Translations under genes and position numbers: made by a program
The notes under the pieces: generated by a model
Databases searched by the model: none
Seen by the model: the letters and a program-made list of their open reading frames with translations, nothing else
What the model was told of the DNA's origin: nothing
Source: Clostridiaceae bacterium
GTDB lineage: Bacteria; Bacillota; Clostridia; Saccharofermentanales; UBA5734
Length of the DNA stretch: 12,157 nt
Reading direction: 5' to 3'
NCBI GenBank assembly: GCA_012727965.1
Contig: JAAYFZ010000358.1
Span: forward strand, 1-12,157
Part shown: positions 6,917-12,157 of the stretch, one piece after another
How positions within the stretch are numbered: position 1 is the first letter of the stretch
How the letters are laid out: every line of letters begins with the position of its first letter

Positions 6917-8050
6917 ATGTATAACACGATTCTGATATTAGCGCATTTATTCCTGATCATCTCGGGAATTGTTTATATGTCATATCTTAGGATAAGATCA
7001 AATAGGAATTTTTTCTATTTTACCTTATCTTGGTTCAGTCTTGCTCTAATTATGCTTCTATTTATTCGACTGCTTGAGATTATGTTTGCCAAACATGAAC
7101 TAATCACTTTTTTTAATCAGCTTGGATTGATTTTGCTTGCGATTATAATTCCTTTGGCAATCAATATGTTCTATGCCATGATTATGAGAAAGCTAATGCC
7201 GTTCATTGTTCAGATGATCAGTGGTGCAGCTGCTCTTTCTCTGATTATGTTTTTCTTGCCTTCTGTTTCAATAATTACAGAAAAATTCAGTACTGATTTT
7301 ATCGATCCGTGGTTTCTGCTCTATTTATGGCTGCCGGCTATCATTACTGTATTTTTCATACCTGTTATTACACTTGCAATCAGGATGTGTTATATCAATA
7401 TTTCTTCTTTGTCAATTGACAGAGTTATATCGGGAAGTCCGGACTTGTACTTTTATATTGACAGATATGGAAAAATTACTGATGACAACGCTCCAGTGGA
7501 TATTTGGAGCAAATGCAGAGATAGAGCTGAGTTGTTGCATGTTCTTGAGACATATTCGGCTATTAGGCGTCAGGACGGTTGGCCGAAGCTTAGACAGGCT
7601 TTACTGCTGCCGGATAACAGGGTAACTGGAGAAATTAGATTGCAGACAGAAGATCGAGAACTCTGGTACGACTGGACAGTTAAGCCGATCAAAGGCTATA
7701 GCGGAAAAATATTGGGGTCATTTTTATTGTTAAGCGATCGAACAGCAGTCAAGATGTATTTGAATAAGCTGCATCAGCAAAATGAAGATCTTCAACAAGT
7801 AAACAATGAACTCGCTGACTATGAGGCATTGGTCGACAGATATACTGAACTGGCTGCCAGGCAAGAGGTTGCAGATTATATTGATATATCAGTTAGATAC
7901 AGAATACTACAGAGTTTTGATCATGTCAGGTCTCTAAAGGCTCAAGATAGTGGTTCTGAATCATTTAAACTGGCTATTGAGCACTTGAGATCAGAATGTA
8001 GAAGAGCTCTGACTGATGTCAGAGCATTGGTCAAGAGACTTGCACAGTAA
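6917..8050 (+). CDS. Membrane sensor, histidine-kinase-like but lacking phospho-acceptor His and ATPase domain
   Basis: This is a 377-residue membrane protein. Five hydrophobic segments (about 5-26, 33-52, 68-88, 97-119, 133-155) precede a PAS-like domain (about 165-275, with SPDLYFYIDRYGKIT and LWYDWTVKPIKG). A coiled coil follows (276-312), then a region resembling the HisKA_3 dimerisation domain of NarL-family kinases (313-375). Aligned by eye with the next gene, RQEVADYIDISVRY (315-328) matches RNQLARELHDQLGH, so the phospho-acceptor His is replaced by Asp323. The second helix (SECRRALTDVRALVKRL) is well kept, but the protein stops where HATPase_c should begin. The next gene starts 36 bases later with its own membrane domain, so this is not a simple frameshift. 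The start is uncertain: ATG 6917 has GAGG 12 bases upstream, and a TTG at 6899 would add six residues without any binding site. It probably modulates the neighbouring kinase, perhaps by heterodimerising; that is inference. Confidence 0.7.
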   Translation: MYNTILILAHLFLIISGIVYMSYLRIRSNRNFFYFTLSWFSLALIMLLFIRLLEIMFAKHELITFFNQLGLILLAIIIPLAINMFYAMIMRKLMPFIVQMISGAAALSLIMFFLPSVSIITEKFSTDFIDPWFLLYLWLPAIITVFFIPVITLAIRMCYINISSLSIDRVISGSPDLYFYIDRYGKITDDNAPVDIWSKCRDRAELLHVLETYSAIRRQDGWPKLRQALLLPDNRVTGEIRLQTEDRELWYDWTVKPIKGYSGKILGSFLLLSDRTAVKMYLNKLHQQNEDLQQVNNELADYEALVDRYTELAARQEVADYIDISVRYRILQSFDHVRSLKAQDSGSESFKLAIEHLRSECRRALTDVRALVKRLAQ

Positions 8051-8086
8051 AATGCAGTCTTAAAAACTATTGTAAAGGTATAATTA

Positions 8087-9829
8087 ATGATTTGGTGTGA
8101 TGATTGTATAGTAATAATGCTCCATCTGTTCGGCCTGGTATTCATGCTTGCCGTTAATTCATCAGCGATTATTAAAGCCAGAAAAGGTCCTAGAGTTGAT
8201 GCATACAAAATGCTAGTTATCATGATTACTATATTATTAAGTACAGCAATACTAAATGGTTCAAACGAATCTTTGTTTTGGCAAAATATGTTGCTATCAT
8301 TACGAATACTTGGGGCATTGGGATGTGCGTTTTCATTTTTCTGGTTTGCTGTAATGATTCTATTCGATGACAATTACTCGTTGAGAAAAATTGTATTATC
8401 AGCTCTGCCGGCTATTGTAGTTTGGCTGCTTGCAATTATGATGCTGTCTGGCAAGATCAGTCCAATTATTATTTTGGGGCATGATTTTACTGATCAGAAA
8501 TTATTCATGCTTCCTTTTAGTCTAATATCTGCTGTTTATGCGATTTTGGGGCTGGTTTTACTATTTATAAGTTTAAAAAGTGTCAGACAAGACAAAATAA
8601 AGCTATTTGTTGCTTATATTTTATCGACGCTGCTGCCGCTAACAGCAGCTATTGTTAATTATTTATGGCCTGAGATTATTCCATTTGATCCGGTACCATT
8701 AACAGCAGCACTGGTCACTTCAGTGCTGGCATTTGCCGTTGTACGCCTGCAGTTGCTTGATATAATGCCTGTAGCTCGTCGGGACATAATGAATGAAATG
8801 GATAGTCTGATGGCAATAATGAGACAAGACGGAATGATTATTGACTGCAATGAATCATTTGCCAGGATAAGCGAGAGCGAGAGAAGAGAAACTATAGGTA
8901 AGAATATAAAAGAGTTGATAATGCCTGTGATGGATAAGGATAATGAGCTGTCAAATTTATCAGCCTATACTGAACTGATAGAGGCTGAAAGTACGGTTGT
9001 AAAAGAACTTGAACTAAATACTCTAACCGGTAGGAGATATTTTGAGGTCATGGTCAGACCATTTTATACTGGAAGAAATAAATTGCGGGGCAGACTGATC
9101 AGAATGACAGAGCTTTCGCGTGAGAGACAGTTGAGACAACTGCTGGCTGATCAGAACAAGCAGCTGGCTTCCGCTAATTATTCGCTTAGCAAGCGCACCC
9201 GGATAGCCGCTGATCTTAAGCGCATGACAGTACGTAATCAGCTGGCTAGAGAGCTTCATGATCAGCTTGGCCATACGATTATCATGGCACTTTCATCCAT
9301 AGACAAGATTGAAAAAGAAAACGGTGAAGAAGAGCGTTGGTCTCATCTTAATGAGCTGATGCATAATGTCTCCGATCTTCTACAGCGCAGTTTGCCTGAT
9401 AAGAATGGTTTACAGGAAACATATGAGCAAAAAGACCGCATATATGGCATATCCGCAATTCTTGCGGAACTACAGCAGGAGTCTATTCAGGCAGGTATAC
9501 AGGTTGATTACGATATTCAAGGACCTATAGAAAATTTGCCAACAGAGCACTTGCATGATCTCAACCAGGTTTTCCGGGAAACTATGACGAACGCAGTTAA
9601 ACATGGCAGAGCTAATAAAATCGATTATTTCATTAAAGTAACTGAAAATGGTTATGATGTAATTATTGCTGACAACGGAGATGCAGGATTTGAGTATGAA
9701 AAGGGCTTCGGATTAAAAGGAATAGAAAAACGTATAGAAGGACTTGGGGGTACAGTCAGATTCCAAAGCGAAAGTAGTGGTTTTGCTGTATTTATCAAGA
9801 TTCCTCTGAATACAAAAAAATCAAGTTAA
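8087..9829 (+). CDS. 7TM sensor histidine kinase, NarL family (HisKA_3)
   Basis: This is a complete 580-residue membrane kinase. Seven hydrophobic segments (about 7-29, 41-57, 69-93, 100-120, 140-162, 170-191, 203-222) end in DPVPLTAALV...LLDIMPVARRDI, the typical close of the histidine-kinase 7TM sensor module. A PAS domain follows (about 235-343; QDGMIIDCNESFARI), then a coiled coil (344-378). The HisKA_3 domain carries the H-box ARELHDQLGH with His391. The ATPase domain has the N-box FRETMTNAVKHG (Asn502, His506), the DNG motif (529-531) and GFGLKGIEKRIEGLGG (540-555). All catalytic residues look intact. The start has an AAAGG site 8 bases upstream and lies 36 bases after the kinase-like gene, implying co-transcription. 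The 3' end overlaps the convergent response-regulator gene by 9 bases. The likely partner is that regulator, since both belong to the NarL class. The signal sensed is unknown. Confidence 0.93.
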   Translation: MIWCDDCIVIMLHLFGLVFMLAVNSSAIIKARKGPRVDAYKMLVIMITILLSTAILNGSNESLFWQNMLLSLRILGALGCAFSFFWFAVMILFDDNYSLRKIVLSALPAIVVWLLAIMMLSGKISPIIILGHDFTDQKLFMLPFSLISAVYAILGLVLLFISLKSVRQDKIKLFVAYILSTLLPLTAAIVNYLWPEIIPFDPVPLTAALVTSVLAFAVVRLQLLDIMPVARRDIMNEMDSLMAIMRQDGMIIDCNESFARISESERRETIGKNIKELIMPVMDKDNELSNLSAYTELIEAESTVVKELELNTLTGRRYFEVMVRPFYTGRNKLRGRLIRMTELSRERQLRQLLADQNKQLASANYSLSKRTRIAADLKRMTVRNQLARELHDQLGHTIIMALSSIDKIEKENGEEERWSHLNELMHNVSDLLQRSLPDKNGLQETYEQKDRIYGISAILAELQQESIQAGIQVDYDIQGPIENLPTEHLHDLNQVFRETMTNAVKHGRANKIDYFIKVTENGYDVIIADNGDAGFEYEKGFGLKGIEKRIEGLGGTVRFQSESSGFAVFIKIPLNTKKSS

Positions 9830-10471
9830 TCTATGCTTAAGCGCAAAAAGCGCTAATTGTGTTCGATCTTTTAAGTCGAGATCATTTAGTAGTTTGGAAA
9901 TTCGGTTTTTAACTGTGCTCTCTGAATAACTTATTGATTCTGCTATCTCTCTATTACTCATACCAGACGTTAAGCATTGCAGTATCTGGATATCAGTTGG
10001 AGTGAATTCAGTCATTTTGCTGATTGTTTCATTCTGTTTTGCCGCAGGTACAGGGCAATCTCTCATATAGTCGATCCAATAATCATGAATGGATTTTTCT
10101 GATACATAGAGTCCAGTATTGACCATTCTGACGATACTAACCAAGAGGTCACTCTTGATATCCTTGAGGAGAAAACCATAAATATTACTATGTATTGCTC
10201 CTGCTACCATTTCTTCTTCTTCAAATGCCGTGAGAAGAATAACTCTGGTCTGAGGTGATATTGACAGGAGTTGATGGGCAGTATTGATGCCATCGACTTC
10301 AGGCATTCTGATGTCCAGCAGAGCTATGTCAACTGTTTGCGATGCACACTCATCAATAGCTTCTCTTCCATTACTAACTGAGGCGACTATAGTCATATCC
10401 TGCTCTTGAGTGAGTAGTGATTTAAGCATTTCTCTGAACAATGTCTGGTCGTCTGCGATCAATATTCTCAT
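9821..10471 (-). CDS. NarL/FixJ-family response regulator
   Basis: This is a 216-residue DNA-binding response regulator. The receiver domain has the acidic pair Asp7-Asp8, phospho-acceptor Asp53 in LLDIRMPEVDG, Thr81 (LLTAF) and Lys103 (LLKD). After a linker (about 125-154) comes a LuxR-type helix-turn-helix (155-216) with FTPTDIQILQCLTSG, SNREIAESISYSESTVKNRISKLL cut here as SNREIAES plus STVKNRIS, and a well-kept recognition helix. The start at 10471 follows GGAGGT at a 5-base spacing. A longer frame from 10540 would add 23 residues unlike any receiver N-terminus and would run through the promoter. It is convergent with the kinase (9-base overlap) and divergent from the GGDEF-EAL gene, so it may control the shared intergenic region. 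Target genes are not known. Confidence 0.93.
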   Translation of the reverse strand: MRILIADDQTLFREMLKSLLTQEQDMTIVASVSNGREAIDECASQTVDIALLDIRMPEVDGINTAHQLLSISPQTRVILLTAFEEEEMVAGAIHSNIYGFLLKDIKSDLLVSIVRMVNTGLYVSEKSIHDYWIDYMRDCPVPAAKQNETISKMTEFTPTDIQILQCLTSGMSNREIAESISYSESTVKNRISKLLNDLDLKDRTQLALFALKHRLT

Positions 10472-10476
10472 ATTAG

Positions 10477-10482
10477 ACCTCC
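10477..10482 (-). promoter_or_regulatory. Ribosome binding site that fixes the response-regulator start
   Basis: Minus-strand GGAGGT lies 5 bases before the ATG at 10471, which begins MRILIADDQ, the canonical receiver opening. Confidence 0.8.
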
Positions 10483-10505
10483 GTTTATCGATGTCTTGCA
10501 CTGGT

Positions 10506-10511
10506 ATTATA
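10506..10511 (-). promoter_or_regulatory. -10 box for the response-regulator gene
   Basis: A perfect TATAAT is read on the minus strand about 34 bases before the regulator start. The -35 at a 17-base spacing (TGGCTG) is poor, which is compatible with activator dependence or autoregulation. Confidence 0.5.
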
Positions 10512-10539
10512 CACATCATAACGCAAATCAGCCACTGCA

Positions 10540-10548
10540 TGCTATAAT
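10540..10548 (+). promoter_or_regulatory. Extended -10 promoter for the GGDEF-EAL gene
   Basis: TGCTATAAT is a perfect extended -10 element (TGn plus TATAAT at 10543-10548) 35 bases before the ATG at 10584. No good -35 is seen at the usual distance (AACGCA). It stands back-to-back with the regulator -10 box, the two boxes being about 31 bases apart. Confidence 0.6.
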
Positions 10549-10583
10549 GAAATTGAAAAAATCTTATAGATTAGAGGTGTAAG

Positions 10584-12157
10584 ATGCCTGAGCAGAGAAT
10601 AATTGATCATGAGAGAAAAGGCTCAGAAGATAGAGCATTCTTCCAGTTGTCATGGCAGCTGACGCTCAGGTATCTTGTAGCCTATCTGATATTAGGTTCT
10701 ATTTGGATTTGGCTATCCGATTTATTTTTATATTTGATTATTAAAGACAGACAGCTTCTTAATAGTATCAGCATGGCAAAAGGCTGGTTCTTCATGATTA
10801 TCAGCTCTTTATCATTTTTTCTTATGCTTAGAAAGAGACAGAAGTTGTGGTCAGGAGCTCTTGATAGGCTGGAAGTCCAACAGAGAAATATTGTAGAGCA
10901 GGAGAGGCTTATTGAAGAGAGCCAGAAGCGGGCATATGAAGCTGATCGAATGCGCGAACATCAAATGTATTATGATCCTCTTACACATCTGCCCAATCGA
11001 AATTATCTCGAGCTTGAATACAATAAACGAAGTCACAATCAGAGTATAGCCATCGTATATATTGACATTGATGATTTTCGCCACATTAATGACAGTCATG
11101 GCTATGAAGCTGGGAATAAAATTCTTAAGAAAATTGCCGAGGTTATCAATAACAATCTTAGAGAAACAGATGTGGCTGCAAGACTGGGAGCCGATGAATT
11201 TGCTCTTCTGGTCGAGCCGGTCGAATCTAGAGATGCGTTAAATACGTGCATAATCAGAATTCAGACAGAGCTTCGCGGTACTTGGGATATCGGTGGCAAG
11301 AATGTTTATATATCATCAAGTGCAGGCGCCGCGCTTTTCCCAGAACATGGTGAGAGCTTCGATCAGCTTCTGCAAAATGCAGAGCTTGCCATGATGAATT
11401 CCAAAGTAAATGGTAAAAATACATTTTCGCTTTTTATGTATGATATTAAGCAAAAAGCTGTGTATCATGCTGATATGCTAACTCAATTGAGACGTGCCAT
11501 CGATAACAATGAATTCATTGTATATTATCAACCACAAATTAATCTGGTTGATGGCAGCATTAGAGGAGTGGAAGCTCTTGTGCGTTGGAATCATCCGGAA
11601 AGAGGCGTAGTATCACCTGGTGAGTTTATCAGTCTTGCAGAAGAGAGTGGTCTGATTATACCAATTGGCGACATTGTACTTGAAGAAGTGGCCAGGCAAA
11701 GGACCATTTGGATCAAGCAGGGAATTTGTCCTCAAACAATATCAATCAATATTTCAGGCAAAAGATTTAGAGGCAAGGATCTGGCTCTGTCACTAGGGAA
11801 TATATTAAAACCATCTGGATTTGATGAATCTGGCCGAATCGAGATCGAACTGACAGAAACAGTTATGCTTGAAAACCCGGATGCCGCGATCGCGAATATC
11901 AGCGATTTGCGAAAGGTAGGAGTATCTTTTGCTCTCGATGATTTTGGCAGTGGTTATGCATCGCTCAACTATCTCAGCAGACTTCCTGTTGACATACTAA
12001 AAATTGACATGGAGTTTATTCAGAATCTGCGTGCCAGCGACCATAATGCGATTATTGTTACTACTATGATTAATTTAGCCCACGGTCTGGGCATGCAGGT
12101 TATAGCAGAAGGAATAGAAGAGCTCTATCAGCTCCATTTCTTACAGGATATGAATTG
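10584..12157 (+). CDS. Membrane GGDEF-EAL protein, degenerate cyclase with intact phosphodiesterase motifs (partial, 3' end outside window)
   Basis: The open frame runs from an ATG with AGAGGTG just upstream to the window end (524 residues, lacking the last part of EAL). Two hydrophobic segments (about 28-53 and 66-83) carry the LGSIWIWLSD and KGWFF motifs, a membrane module seen at the front of many GGDEF proteins. A coiled coil follows (about 92-126). The GGDEF domain (127-285) begins YYDPLTHLPNR; its signature is RLGADEF (Ala203 in place of Gly), and the usual GH and GD positions read GY and GN. The inhibitory-site RxxD is kept (RETD, 193-196). The EAL domain (from about 297) has EALVRW (330-335), Asn389, ELTE (422-425), DDFGSGY (452-458), Lys473 and AEGIE (508-512), all expected for catalysis. 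It is therefore probably a c-di-GMP phosphodiesterase, with the first domain perhaps a GTP- or c-di-GMP-sensing regulator. It is divergent from the response regulator. Confidence 0.9.
   Translation, partial: MPEQRIIDHERKGSEDRAFFQLSWQLTLRYLVAYLILGSIWIWLSDLFLYLIIKDRQLLNSISMAKGWFFMIISSLSFFLMLRKRQKLWSGALDRLEVQQRNIVEQERLIEESQKRAYEADRMREHQMYYDPLTHLPNRNYLELEYNKRSHNQSIAIVYIDIDDFRHINDSHGYEAGNKILKKIAEVINNNLRETDVAARLGADEFALLVEPVESRDALNTCIIRIQTELRGTWDIGGKNVYISSSAGAALFPEHGESFDQLLQNAELAMMNSKVNGKNTFSLFMYDIKQKAVYHADMLTQLRRAIDNNEFIVYYQPQINLVDGSIRGVEALVRWNHPERGVVSPGEFISLAEESGLIIPIGDIVLEEVARQRTIWIKQGICPQTISINISGKRFRGKDLALSLGNILKPSGFDESGRIEIELTETVMLENPDAAIANISDLRKVGVSFALDDFGSGYASLNYLSRLPVDILKIDMEFIQNLRASDHNAIIVTTMINLAHGLGMQVIAEGIEELYQLHFLQDMN

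Noticed and set aside
8040..8090. Frameshift splitting a single large kinase into the two sensor genes
   Set aside because: The second gene begins with its own seven membrane segments and PAS domain, so the two are tandem separate genes rather than pieces of one.
7942..8373. 143-codon open frame on the minus strand across the kinase-like/kinase junction
   Set aside because: It lies antisense to the ends of two convincing genes, has no ribosome binding site that stands out, and its translation looks like antisense of membrane-segment codons.
9840..9854. Hairpin AGCGC-AAAAA-GCGCT as a terminator for the kinase transcript
   Set aside because: The stem is only 5 bp, no T-run follows on either strand, and it lies inside the regulator coding region.
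10497..10538. Imperfect inverted repeat GCACTGG / CCACTGC in the divergent promoter region
   Set aside because: The match is only 6 of 7 per arm with no second copy, so it cannot be claimed as an operator.
10472..10540. Upstream extension of the response regulator by 23 codons
   Set aside because: The extension precedes a canonical receiver start, bypasses a strong ribosome binding site and would include the minus-strand -10 box.
10851..11099. 82-codon minus-strand frame inside the GGDEF-EAL gene
   Set aside because: It is antisense to the coiled coil and the start of the GGDEF domain, with no supporting start signal or domain.

Overview
The window looks like chromosome from a low-to-moderate GC Gram-positive bacterium, most likely Clostridia. 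The signs are strong GGAGG-type ribosome binding sites, a lipoprotein-type binding protein, AT-rich intergenic DNA with consensus TATAAT boxes, a 7TM-type sensor kinase, and many relatives in that group. This placement is inference. No tRNA, rRNA, transposase, phage gene or CRISPR array was seen.

Layout. Bases 1-2833 are the 3' end of an oligopeptide ABC transporter operon: the last codons of an upstream gene (probably the partner ATPase), an OppF-type ATPase, and an OppA-type binding lipoprotein, closed by a strong terminator. Bases 3019-6051 encode a 1010-residue protein with the outline of a UPF1-like superfamily 1 helicase, but its nucleotide-binding motifs are destroyed. It ends at a perfect 13-bp hairpin shared with a convergent zinc-ribbon/Tic20-like membrane protein (minus strand, 6160-6645). 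Bases 6917-9829 hold two tandem membrane sensor genes. The first is kinase-like but stops before the ATPase domain and has Asp where the phospho-acceptor His should be. The second is a complete 7TM/PAS/HisKA_3/HATPase kinase. A NarL-type response regulator lies convergent to them (9821-10471, minus), sharing 9 bp with the kinase 3' end. Divergent from the regulator, a membrane GGDEF-EAL protein runs off the window end. Its cyclase motif is altered (GADEF) and its phosphodiesterase motifs are intact.

Main discovery candidate: the OppA-type protein is circularly permuted. Directly after the lipoprotein signal and Cys comes the half that is normally C-terminal (residues 34-270, from the VRVRQALSLAIDRE motif to the usual C-terminal end). 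The normally N-terminal half follows (about 272-534), ending at the YYLQVNH segment that usually precedes VRVRQAL. Both halves look complete and well conserved.

How the genes may work together. The transporter genes form one unit for peptide uptake. The sensor pair, regulator and c-di-GMP protein form a plausible signalling module: the 7TM kinase phosphorylates the regulator, the kinase-like partner modulates it, and the regulator may act on the shared divergent promoter region to set c-di-GMP turnover. Three proteins in the window (helicase-like, kinase-like, cyclase domain) are catalytically degraded members of enzyme families with long intact reading frames, which suggests retained regulatory or structural roles rather than decay.
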